Part shown: in pieces, positions 51,637-59,215 of the stretch | Layout: each line of letters starts with the position of its first letter | Position numbering within the stretch: position 1 is the stretch's first letter | Assembly: GCF_019397265.1 (NCBI RefSeq) | Contig: NZ_CP068985.1 | Span: forward strand, 6,688,001-6,752,000 | Source: Nonomuraea coxensis DSM 45129 | Lineage (GTDB): Bacteria > Actinomycetota > Actinomycetes > Streptosporangiales > Streptosporangiaceae | Reading direction: 5' to 3' | Length of the DNA: 64,000 bases | The notes under the pieces: model-generated | The model's database searches: none | Told to the model about the DNA's origin: nothing | The model's input: the letters and a program-made list of their open reading frames with translations, nothing else | Position numbers and translations under genes: made by a program

Positions 51637-52890
51637 TCAGACGGTGTAGCGCAGGTGTTTGACGCCGTTGATGAAGTTGGACAGCAGGAAGTCCGGCTCC
51701 CCCGCCGCGCGGATGCCCGGCAGCCGGGTGAACAGCTCGCGGAACATCACCGTCATCTCCCTGCGCGCCAGGTGGGCGCCCAGGCAGTAGTGCGGGCCGG
51801 GGCCGCCGAAGCCGACGTGCGGGTTGGGGTCGCGGGTGATGTCGAACCTGTCGGGGTGGTCGAAGACGGTCTCGTCCCGGTTCGCGGAGTTGTAGAAGAG
51901 CAGCACCTTGTCGCCCTTCTTGTACGCCGTCCCGTTCATCTCGTGGTCGCGGGTGAGCGTGCGGCGGAACTGGATGACCGGGGTGGCGTAGCGGACGATC
52001 TCGTCGCAGGCGGCCACGATGTGCGCGTCGAAGTTCGCCAGGAGCAGCTCGCGCTGCTCGGGATGGTCGGTGAGCAGTTTCAGCCCGTAGGCGATGGCGT
52101 TCCTGGTGGTCTCGCTGCCGGCCACCACCAGCAGGATGAAGAACGAGCCCAGCTCCTGCGACGACAGCCGTTCCTCGCCGTTGACCAGCAGGCTGACGAG
52201 GTCGCCCGTGGGCCGCTTGCGCCGCTCGTCGCCGAGGCGGGCGGCCAGGCGGTTGAGCGAGTAGCCGGCGTGCAGCAGCTTGGCCAGGCCGCGGGCCACG
52301 TTGACGCGGCCGAAGTCGGGCGACAGGCCGGTGTACTCGGGGTCGGCGTTGCCGAGGATGACGTTGGTGCGCCGCAGCACCATGTCGTGGTACTGGGCGG
52401 GGATGCCCATCATGTCGCAGATGACGCGGACCGGGAGCCGTGCCGCGATCTGGGTGACGAAGTCGCCCGGCCCCTCCTCGACCGCCCGGTCCACGATCTC
52501 GGCGGCGGCCCGCGCGAGGTCCTCCTCCATCTTGGCGAGGATGCGCGGGGTGAAGGCGCGGGAGACGATCCGCCGCAGCCTGGCGTGCCGCGGATCGTCC
52601 ATGTTGATCATCGACCCGAAGTACACGCTGAGCCAGCGCGGCATGTCCGGGATGCTGTTGGAGCACGGCTCGCTGCTGAAGACGGCCGCGTTCCTGCTGG
52701 CCTCGGTCACGTCGGCGTGGCGGACGAGGGCGTAGTAGCCCGGTCCGCCGCCGATGAACGGCACGGCCTGCTCGCGCACGAACACCGGGTGATCGAGCGC
52801 GCGCAGCCGCCGGAAGGCATCCATGCGCTCGGCCTGCGGCAGCGCCCAGAAGGGGATGTGCGACAGGTCGACGTCGGTGGACAGCGTCAT
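51637..52890 (-). CDS. Cytochrome P450 (CYP124/125/142-like), second copy
   Basis: A 417-residue P450 closely similar to the one at 48816: the same MINMDDPRHARLRRIVSRAFTP block, I-helix AGSETTRN, DEIVR, and FGGPGPHYCLGAH. The two differ enough in the substrate-recognition regions (PVIQFRRTL versus PVNFMRRKV) to suggest related but distinct substrates. ATG 52890 lies 7 bases after its -10 box; an earlier methionine at 52917 falls inside the promoter and is rejected. Followed by the epoxide-hydrolase-like gene after 35 bp. Confidence 0.9.
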   Translation of the reverse strand: MTLSTDVDLSHIPFWALPQAERMDAFRRLRALDHPVFVREQAVPFIGGGPGYYALVRHADVTEASRNAAVFSSEPCSNSIPDMPRWLSVYFGSMINMDDPRHARLRRIVSRAFTPRILAKMEEDLARAAAEIVDRAVEEGPGDFVTQIAARLPVRVICDMMGIPAQYHDMVLRRTNVILGNADPEYTGLSPDFGRVNVARGLAKLLHAGYSLNRLAARLGDERRKRPTGDLVSLLVNGEERLSSQELGSFFILLVVAGSETTRNAIAYGLKLLTDHPEQRELLLANFDAHIVAACDEIVRYATPVIQFRRTLTRDHEMNGTAYKKGDKVLLFYNSANRDETVFDHPDRFDITRDPNPHVGFGGPGPHYCLGAHLARREMTVMFRELFTRLPGIRAAGEPDFLLSNFINGVKHLRYTV

Positions 52891-52897
52891 GCCTTCC

Positions 52898-52926
52898 ACG
52901 ATTGTGCAAGTGACCACTTACGTCAA
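52898..52926 (-). promoter_or_regulatory. Second P450 promoter with internal palindrome
   Basis: Minus strand TTGACG (52921-52926), 17-bp spacer beginning TAAGTG, AATCGT (52898-52903), 7 bases to ATG. GCAAGTG and CACTTAC (52906-52921 on the plus strand) form a near-dyad in the spacer. Spacing, -35 box and the first 6 spacer bases are identical to the other P450 promoter. Confidence 0.6.
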
Positions 52927-52949
52927 GGGCGGCTCACTCCGCCCGAGGC

Positions 52950-54494
52950 TCAGGCCCCTCCGAGGATGAGATCCGCCCCCTTCTCGCCGATCATGATGGC
53001 GGGGGCGTGCGTGTGGCCGCGGTTGAGCGTCGGCATGACCGACGCGTCCACGACGCGCAGGCCCTCGACGCCGCGCACGCGCAGCGACGGGTCCACGACC
53101 GAGCCCTCGTCGACGCCCATCCGGCAGGTGCCGGCCGGGTGGTAGAGGGTCTCGGCGCGCTCGCGCACCCACTGGGCCAGCTCCTCGTCGCTCTCCTGCC
53201 CCCGGTAGGGCTCCATGGGCCCGCCCGCGTACGGCCGCATCGCCGAGGTCGCGAACACCTGCCTGGCCGCCTTCAGCCCGGCGACCAGCCGCCGCACGTC
53301 GGCCTCCGCGCTCAGGTAGGCGGGGTCGATCACCGGGTCGCGGCCGTTCAGCGTGATCCGGCCGCGGCTCTCCGGCTGCAGCAGCACCACGCCCACGGTC
53401 AGGCCGTGCCCGGTCTTCGGGCCGAGACCGTGCTCCACGAACGGCACCGGCGCGAAGACCAGCTCGATGTCCGGCGCGGGCTCCTCCGGCGAGGTGCGCA
53501 GGAAGGCGACCGCCTCGCCGACGTTCGTGGTGAGCATGCCGGAGCGCAGCACGAGGTAACGCAGCAGGTTGCCGACGAACTCGGCCTTGTGGAGCGTGAC
53601 CGGCTGGGGGCAGGTGACGTACACGCCGGAGGCGAGGTGGTCCTGGAGGTTCCTGCCGACCTCGGGCAGGTCGTGCACGACCTCGACGCCCGCCTCGCGC
53701 AGCTCGGCGGCGGCGCCCACGCCCGAGCGCATGAGCAGGTGCGGCGAGCCGATCGCGCCCGCGGCCAGGACGACCTCGCGCCGCGCCGTGAGCCGCGCGC
53801 CGCCGCCGTGCTCGACCCCCACCGCGCGGCGGCCGTCGAACAGCACCCGCTCGACGGTCGCCCCGGTGACCACGGTCAGGTTGGGCCGCTTGATCGCCGG
53901 GCGCAGGTAGGCGTCGGCCGAGCTCCAGCGCCGGCCGCGGTACTGGGTGACGGGGGTCGGGCAGTAGCCCTCGTTGGAGGGGCCGTTCAGCTCCCGCAGC
54001 CGCTGGTAGCCCAGCTCCTCGCAGGCGCGCAGGAACGCGGCCGTGGTGACGTTGGGGCTGCGCAGCTCGGAGATGTGCAGCGGGCCGTCGGTGCCGTAGA
54101 CGTCGCCGGCGTTGCTGCCGACCCGGTGCTCGGCCTTGGTGAAGTACGGCAGCACGTCCGCGTAGGACCAGCCGGGCACCTCCCACTGGTCGTAGTCGCG
54201 CGCGCAGCCGCGCACCCACATCTGGGCGTTGAGCGAGGACGAGCCGCCGATGACCCGCCCGCGCGGCCAGTAGAGCTCGCGGCCGGACAGCTCGTCCTGC
54301 TTGGCCGTCGTGTAGTTCCAGTCGTAGTCGGTCTTGAAGAGCTTGGCGAAACCCGCGGGCATGCGGATCTCCAGCTTGTCGTCCTGGCCGCCCGCCTCGA
54401 CCAGGGCCACAGACACGCCCGGATCGGCCGACAACCGGTTGGCCAGCACGCAGCCCGCCGAACCGGCGCCCACGATCACGTAGTCGTACTCCAT
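52950..54494 (-). CDS. GMC-family FAD oxidoreductase (choline-dehydrogenase-like)
   Basis: A 514-residue flavoenzyme. The N-terminal FAD motif YVIVGAGSAGCVLANRLS, GRVIGGSSSLNAQMWVRG and VVLAAGAIGSPHLL signatures are clear, and the C-terminal YHPAGTCRMG carries the catalytic His with a downstream Asn/His in LNRGHTHAPA. Members oxidise choline, aryl or aliphatic alcohols; next to P450s and an acyl-CoA ligase, oxidation of a hydroxylated lipid is plausible. ATG 54494 has GGAGG 5-6 bases upstream. A 20-bp palindrome lies just upstream. Confidence 0.88.
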   Translation of the reverse strand: MEYDYVIVGAGSAGCVLANRLSADPGVSVALVEAGGQDDKLEIRMPAGFAKLFKTDYDWNYTTAKQDELSGRELYWPRGRVIGGSSSLNAQMWVRGCARDYDQWEVPGWSYADVLPYFTKAEHRVGSNAGDVYGTDGPLHISELRSPNVTTAAFLRACEELGYQRLRELNGPSNEGYCPTPVTQYRGRRWSSADAYLRPAIKRPNLTVVTGATVERVLFDGRRAVGVEHGGGARLTARREVVLAAGAIGSPHLLMRSGVGAAAELREAGVEVVHDLPEVGRNLQDHLASGVYVTCPQPVTLHKAEFVGNLLRYLVLRSGMLTTNVGEAVAFLRTSPEEPAPDIELVFAPVPFVEHGLGPKTGHGLTVGVVLLQPESRGRITLNGRDPVIDPAYLSAEADVRRLVAGLKAARQVFATSAMRPYAGGPMEPYRGQESDEELAQWVRERAETLYHPAGTCRMGVDEGSVVDPSLRVRGVEGLRVVDASVMPTLNRGHTHAPAIMIGEKGADLILGGA

Positions 54495-54508
54495 GGTTCC
54501 TCCGTGGG

Positions 54509-54528
54509 GCAAGTAATTGACTACTTGC
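54509..54528 (-). promoter_or_regulatory. Palindrome upstream of the GMC oxidoreductase
   Basis: GCAAGTA (54509-54515) and TACTTGC (54522-54528) are perfect 7-bp arms around six bases, between the ribosome site and the upstream divergent region. The arms resemble the GCAAGTG/CACTTAC words in the P450-2 promoter but with a different spacing. Confidence 0.55.
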
Positions 54529-54574
54529 TTAGCTCACGCGGGCGGGGACGTCCATATCCAGTTGTAACCTCCGT

Positions 54575-54590
54575 TACCTACCGGTCGGTA
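54575..54590. promoter_or_regulatory. Palindrome upstream of the acyl-CoA ligase gene
   Basis: TACCTACCGGTCGGTA is an almost perfect dyad (TACCnACCGGTnGGTA) of the kind bound by TetR-type lipid regulators, 51 bp before the ATG at 54642. It differs from the dyads next to the TetR gene at 56265, so another regulator is likely. Confidence 0.5.
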
Positions 54591-54641
54591 TGCCCTTGCT
54601 GCGAAGATGGCGCGATAGCCGGTCTAGAGGAGGAAGGCGTC

Positions 54642-56177
54642 ATGCTGAATCTGTCGATCGTCCTGGAGGACAGCGCCAGGAACAACCCTGACGGCACTGC
54701 CATCGTCTTCGGTGACATGCGACTGCCGTACTCGATGATCGACACCGTGGCCAACCAGGTGGCGAACCTGCTGGTGTCACGCGGCATCCGCAAGGGCGAC
54801 AAGGTCGCGCTGGCCTGCCCCAACCTGCCGTACTTCCCGTTCGTCTACTACGGCATCCTCAAGGCCGGGGCGACGGTGGTGCCGCTCAACGTGCTGCTGC
54901 AGTCCCGTGAGATCGCCTACCACCTCGACGACAGCGACGCCAAAGCGCTGTTCTGCTTCGAGGGCACGCCCGAGCTGCCGCTCGGCGAGCGCGGCAAGGC
55001 CGGGTTCGAGGCCGCCGAGGGCTGCGAGCACTTCTTCGTGCTGCCCGCCACCCCGCTCGCCACCGAGTCGGAGTACGGCGAGTCGTTCTGGGCGGCGCTC
55101 GGCGGCATGGCGGCCGAGTTCGAGACCGTGCAGACCGCGCCCGACGACACCGCGGTCATCCTCTACACCTCCGGCACCACGGGCCAGCCCAAGGGCGCCG
55201 AGCTCAGCCACCAGAACATGCTGATGAACGCCATCGTCAGCGACCGCATGTTCCCGGCCACCGAGGGCGGCGACGTCTACCTGGGCGTGCTGCCGATGTT
55301 CCACTCCTTCGGCCAGACCACCGTCATGAACACCGGCTTCCTGCGCGGCGCGACCGTGGTGCTCATGCCGCGCTTCGAGCCGGGCGAGGCGCTGGAGCTC
55401 ATGCGCAGGGAGGGCGTGACGTTCTTCGCGGGCGTCCCCACCATGTACTGGGGCATGCTCACCAAGATCCACGCCGAGGGCGCCGAGGTGCCCGGCACGC
55501 TGCGGATCGCCGTCGCGGGCGGCGCGTCCTCGCCGGTCGAGGTGCTGAAGGACTTCGAGAAGACCTTCGGCGTCGGCATCCTGGAGGGCTACGGCCTGTC
55601 GGAGACCTCGCCGGTGGCGAGCTTCAACCAGCCGGGCCGGCCGGCGAAGCCGGGCACCATCGGCACCCCCATCTGGGGCGTGGAGATGAAGCTCGTGGAC
55701 GGCGACTGGAAGACGGTCGAGGGCGAGGGCCCCGGCGAGATCGCCATCCGCGGCCACAACGTCATGAAGGGCTACTACGGCCGCCCCGAGGCCACGGCCG
55801 AGGTCATGCACGACGGCTGGTTCCGCACCGGCGACATCGCCACCCGCGACGCCGACGGCTACTACGCCATCATCGACCGCGCCAAGGACATGATCATCCG
55901 CGGCGGCTTCAACGTCTACCCGCGCGAGCTCGAAGAGGTCCTCATGACCCACGAGGCCGTCTCGCTGGCCGCCGTGGTGGGCGTGACGCACGAGTCGCAC
56001 GGCGAGGAGATCAAGGCGTACGTCATCAGGACGCCGGGCGCCACGATCACCGAGGACGAGCTCATGGCCTGGTGCAAGCAGAACATGGCGGCCTACAAGT
56101 ATCCGCGGATCATCGAGTTCCGCGACGCGCTGCCCATGACGGCCACCGGCAAGATCCTCAAGCGCGAGCTGCGCTGA
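54642..56177 (+). CDS. Acyl-CoA ligase (FadD-like, AMP-binding)
   Basis: A 511-residue ANL-superfamily enzyme that activates a carboxylic acid to acyl-AMP then acyl-CoA. Visible: P-loop YTSGTTGQPKGAELSH, GYGLSETSP, adenylate motif WFRTGDIATRDADGYY, hinge IDRAKDMIIRGGFNVYP, and C-terminal Lys in TATGKILKRELR. The substrate is unknown, but neighbours (P450s, GMC oxidoreductase, racemase) favour a branched or sterol-derived acid. Ribosome site GGAGGAAGG. Confidence 0.93.
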   Translation: MLNLSIVLEDSARNNPDGTAIVFGDMRLPYSMIDTVANQVANLLVSRGIRKGDKVALACPNLPYFPFVYYGILKAGATVVPLNVLLQSREIAYHLDDSDAKALFCFEGTPELPLGERGKAGFEAAEGCEHFFVLPATPLATESEYGESFWAALGGMAAEFETVQTAPDDTAVILYTSGTTGQPKGAELSHQNMLMNAIVSDRMFPATEGGDVYLGVLPMFHSFGQTTVMNTGFLRGATVVLMPRFEPGEALELMRREGVTFFAGVPTMYWGMLTKIHAEGAEVPGTLRIAVAGGASSPVEVLKDFEKTFGVGILEGYGLSETSPVASFNQPGRPAKPGTIGTPIWGVEMKLVDGDWKTVEGEGPGEIAIRGHNVMKGYYGRPEATAEVMHDGWFRTGDIATRDADGYYAIIDRAKDMIIRGGFNVYPRELEEVLMTHEAVSLAAVVGVTHESHGEEIKAYVIRTPGATITEDELMAWCKQNMAAYKYPRIIEFRDALPMTATGKILKRELR

Positions 56178-56264
56178 CCCTTCGTCCCGGGAGCCCGAAG
56201 CAGATCCGCCTGACATTCCCCGATGAGCCGGCCGCCACCTCGGCGCGGAGGTGGCGGTCGTCCC

Positions 56265-56906
56265 TCACCCGTCCTCCCCCAGCAGCGCCAGGGCCAGGCT
56301 CCGCACCGAGCGGGTGAACCGGCGCGGGTCCTCCGGCGGCGTCACGTGCCGGATCAGCGCCCCGTCGAAGACCGCGAGCAGGGCGTGCGCCACGAAGCCC
56401 GCGTCCAGTTCCGGGCGGGCCTCGGCGACGAGGTCGCTGAGGTGGCGGTGCCAGGAGCGGTAGCTGGGGTCGTCGTACTTCTCCTCGGCGCACGCCTGCT
56501 CGTGCGCCGCCAGCAGGATCGCGTTGCCCTCGGCGATCGCGCCCAGCCCGTCGAGGAAGGCCAGCAGCCGGTCGCGGGCCGGCGCGCCGGGGCCGAGCGG
56601 CGGCGGGCCGCCGGCCACCGCCTCCCGCAGTTCCTTCGAGCGCTCCTCCAGCAGCGCCTGCAGCAGCCCGGCGCGGCTGCCGAACCGCCGGAACACGGTG
56701 CCCTTCCCCACCCCGGCCAGCGCCGCGACCCGGTCGATGGACACGTGATCGCCGCCGCCCTCCGCCAGCAGCCGCTCCGTCGCCCGCAGCACCGCCACCC
56801 GGTTACGCGCCGCGTCCCCACGCTCCGGCCGGTCGCGCGCGCCCTCGGCCCGCTCCGGCCCATCGCGCGTGGCGTCGATCCGCTCCGCCCGCCCGTCTGC
56901 CCTCAC
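56265..56906 (-). CDS. TetR family transcriptional regulator
   Basis: A 213-residue regulator: an Arg/Glu/Asp-rich N-terminal extension (about 35 residues with degenerate RDxPER repeats), the HTH (VLRATERLLAEGG, SIDRVAALAGVGKGTVFRRF) and a helical ligand domain with HEQACAEEKYDDP. GTG 56906 has GGGGGAG upstream; ATG 56924 is an in-frame alternative without a ribosome site. It is divergent from an MDR oxidoreductase and two dyads occupy the shared promoter region, so it probably represses both genes. Confidence 0.88.
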   Translation of the reverse strand: MRADGRAERIDATRDGPERAEGARDRPERGDAARNRVAVLRATERLLAEGGGDHVSIDRVAALAGVGKGTVFRRFGSRAGLLQALLEERSKELREAVAGGPPPLGPGAPARDRLLAFLDGLGAIAEGNAILLAAHEQACAEEKYDDPSYRSWHRHLSDLVAEARPELDAGFVAHALLAVFDGALIRHVTPPEDPRRFTRSVRSLALALLGEDG

Positions 56907-56923
56907 GTCCCGTCTCCCCCTCA

Positions 56924-56984
56924 TTGTTGCGGACCGCCGGTCCGCTTATGCTAGCGTACGGAGCCATCCGGACCGACGGTCCGC
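56924..56984. promoter_or_regulatory. Divergent promoters with two TetR operators
   Basis: Dyad 1 GCGGACCG-C-CGGTCCGC (56929-56945) and dyad 2 CGGACCG-A-CGGTCCG (56969-56983) are 40 bp apart. Plus-strand promoter: TTGTTG (56924-56929), 17 bp, TATGCT (56947-56952), with dyad 1 in the spacer. Minus-strand promoter: TAGCAT (56948-56953) with its -35 region under dyad 2. Each dyad thus blocks one promoter. Confidence 0.75.
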
Positions 56985-57006
56985 TTACTGTGGAGGCAGC
57001 TCGACC

Positions 57007-57936
57007 ATGCGCGCTCTCGTCACCGACCCCGGCGCTCCCGGCGCCCTGCGCCTCGGCACCGCGCCCGAGCCGGAGCCCGGCCCCGGCCGGCTCGTGCTCG
57101 ACGTCCACCACGTCTCGCTCAACCGCGGCGAGGTCATCGGCGCCGCGGGACGCCCGCCGGGCACCGTCCACGGCTTCGACGCGGCCGGGACCGTCCGGCG
57201 GGCGGCGACGGACGGCACCGGCCCGGCCGCCGGCACGCGGGTCGCCGCGTTCGGGGAGGGAGCGTGGGCGCAGCGGATGGCGGTGGACGTCACGGCCGTG
57301 GCCACCGTCCCTGACGGCGTGGACCTGGCCGCCGCCGCCGCGCTCCCGATGGCCGGCCTGACCGCGCTGCGCGCCCTGCGCACCCGCCCGATCCTCGGCC
57401 GCCGCGTGCTCGTCACCGGCGCGGCGGGCGGCGTCGGCCGCTACGCGGTCCAGCTCGCCGCCCTCGGCGGCGCCCACGTCATCGCCTCCGTCGGCTCGCC
57501 GGCCCGCGCCGCCGGACTCACCGGGCTGGGCGCGGCCCAGGTGGTGATCGGCCTGGAGGGCGTCGGCGAGCCCGTGGACCTGATCCTCGACAACGTCGGC
57601 GGACCCCAGCTCGCCGCCGCCTGGCCGCTGCTCGCGCCCGGCGGCGACATCCAGGCCATCGGCTGGGCCTCGGGCGAGCCCGCCGTGCTCGCGCCGTACT
57701 CGCTGTTCGCGCTCGGCCCCGCGCGGACGATGAGCACGTTCGGCGACGTGAGCGAACCGGGACCGGACCTCGCCACGCTGCTCGCCTTCGTGGCGTCGGG
57801 CCGGCTGTCGCCCGAAGTGGGCTGGCGCGGCCCCTGGGACCGGATCGGCGAGGCCGCCACCGCCCTGCTCGACCGCCGCCTGGCGGGAAAGGCCGTCCTC
57901 GACGTCACCCCGGCGCCGGGAAGGACGGCCCCCTAG
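57007..57936 (+). CDS. Zinc-free MDR oxidoreductase (quinone-reductase-like)
   Basis: A 309-residue medium-chain dehydrogenase/reductase. NADPH-binding motif VLVTGAAGGVGRYAVQLAAL, the N-terminal HHVSLNRGEVIGAAG, and no structural or catalytic zinc cysteines, as in quinone oxidoreductases and enoyl reductases. It is the probable target of the divergent TetR regulator, so it is likely induced by a xenobiotic or fatty ligand. GGAGG lies upstream of ATG 57007. Confidence 0.86.
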   Translation: MRALVTDPGAPGALRLGTAPEPEPGPGRLVLDVHHVSLNRGEVIGAAGRPPGTVHGFDAAGTVRRAATDGTGPAAGTRVAAFGEGAWAQRMAVDVTAVATVPDGVDLAAAAALPMAGLTALRALRTRPILGRRVLVTGAAGGVGRYAVQLAALGGAHVIASVGSPARAAGLTGLGAAQVVIGLEGVGEPVDLILDNVGGPQLAAAWPLLAPGGDIQAIGWASGEPAVLAPYSLFALGPARTMSTFGDVSEPGPDLATLLAFVASGRLSPEVGWRGPWDRIGEAATALLDRRLAGKAVLDVTPAPGRTAP

Positions 57937-57951
57937 CCGCCTGCGGGAAGG

Positions 57952-59211
57952 TCAGGGCCAGTCGCGGGCCGGGCGCAGCGGCATGCCCGAGCGGCCGTCG
58001 TCGCCCAGCTTGACCGCCAGCACCTGGTGGAGCTGCACCTTGTTGCGTTCGAAGCCGACGATGCAGCCGGCCATGTAGAGCGCCCAGACGCGGGCGGTGC
58101 CCATGCCGACCTCCTGGACCGCTTCCTCCCAGTTGGCGTCGAGGTTGTCGCACCAGTGGCGGAGGGTCTTGGCGTAGTGCTCGCGGAGGTTCTCCTCGTG
58201 GTGGATCTCGAAGCCGAGATCCTCCATCTGGCGGATCAGCCAGCCCACCGACTCCAGCTCGCCGTCGGGGAAGACGTAGCGGTTGATGAAGCCGCCCTTG
58301 TTGAAGGTCTTCTCCTTGCCCGTCGGGCGGGTGATGCAGTGGTTGAGCAGCCGGCCGCCCGGCTTGAGCTTGCCGTACAGGAAGGCGAAGTACGCCGGCA
58401 CGTTGTCCTTGCCGATGTGCTCGGTCAGGCCGATGGAGCTGACCGCGTCGAAACCGGTCTCCTGGACGTCGCGGTAGTCCATGAAGCGGACCTCGGCGAG
58501 GTCCTGCAGCCCCTCGTCGGCGATGGCCTTCTGCGCCCACTCCGCCTGCTGCTTGCTCAGCGTGACGCCGAGCGCCTTGACGCCGTAGTGCTTGGCGGCG
58601 TGGATGACCATGCCGCCCCAGCCGCAGCCGACGTCGAGCAGGCGCATGCCCTCCTTGAGCCCGAGCTTGCGGGCCACCAGGTCGAACTTGGCGAACTGCG
58701 CCTCCTCCAGCGAGGAGCCCTCCTCGGGGAAGGCGGCGCAGGTGTAGGCCATCGACGGCCCGAGCACCCACCGGTAGAACCGGTTGGAGACGTCGTAGTG
58801 GTGGTGGATGGCCTCGGCGTCGCGCTGCTTGGCGTGCCGGGAGCCCAGCCGGGCCAGCGTGCTCTGCCGTATCTCCTGCGGCGGCGGCGGGACCCGCATG
58901 AGCAGCGGCTTGACCCCGAGCGCCCGCACCGCGGCCACCTTCTCGGCGGGGGTCAGGTCGTTGGTGGTGATGTGCCACATGCGGTCGAGCAGGGTGTACA
59001 TGTCGCCGTGCACGTCCATGTGGCCGGAGACGTACGCCCGCGCCAGGCCCAGTTCCCCCGGGGCCTGCGCCAGGTAGGCCACCGCGATCGGCGACTTGAC
59101 CTCGAGCGCGAGGTCGGCCGCGTCCGGCCCCGCCTTGCTGCCGTCATAGGCCATGAACGCGATGTTGGCGTCCTTGCCGACGATTTTCTCAAAGATGGTT
59201 GCCAGAGCCAT
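57952..59211 (-). CDS. tmsB: SAM-dependent fatty-acid methyltransferase (CFA synthase family), TmsB/BfaB-like
   Basis: A 419-residue cyclopropane-synthase-family enzyme. SAM motif LLDVGCGWGGM, preceding FYRWVLGPSMAYTCAAFP with active-site residues, and LTEHIGKDNVPAYF are visible. Paired with an FAD enzyme directly upstream (4-bp gap), this is the arrangement of tmsB/bfaB genes, whose product adds a methylene at C10 of oleoyl chains that is then reduced to 10-methyl (tuberculostearic-type) acids. ATG 59211 follows GGGGAAGG. The pair assignment rests on context and family, not on experiment here. Confidence 0.82.
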   Translation of the reverse strand: MALATIFEKIVGKDANIAFMAYDGSKAGPDAADLALEVKSPIAVAYLAQAPGELGLARAYVSGHMDVHGDMYTLLDRMWHITTNDLTPAEKVAAVRALGVKPLLMRVPPPPQEIRQSTLARLGSRHAKQRDAEAIHHHYDVSNRFYRWVLGPSMAYTCAAFPEEGSSLEEAQFAKFDLVARKLGLKEGMRLLDVGCGWGGMVIHAAKHYGVKALGVTLSKQQAEWAQKAIADEGLQDLAEVRFMDYRDVQETGFDAVSSIGLTEHIGKDNVPAYFAFLYGKLKPGGRLLNHCITRPTGKEKTFNKGGFINRYVFPDGELESVGWLIRQMEDLGFEIHHEENLREHYAKTLRHWCDNLDANWEEAVQEVGMGTARVWALYMAGCIVGFERNKVQLHQVLAVKLGDDGRSGMPLRPARDWP

Positions 59212-59215
59212 CGAC

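Noticed and set aside
52891..52917. Earlier start of the second P450 at 52917
   Set aside because: It lies within the -35/-10 region that matches the first P450's promoter; ATG 52890 gives the family's usual N-terminus.
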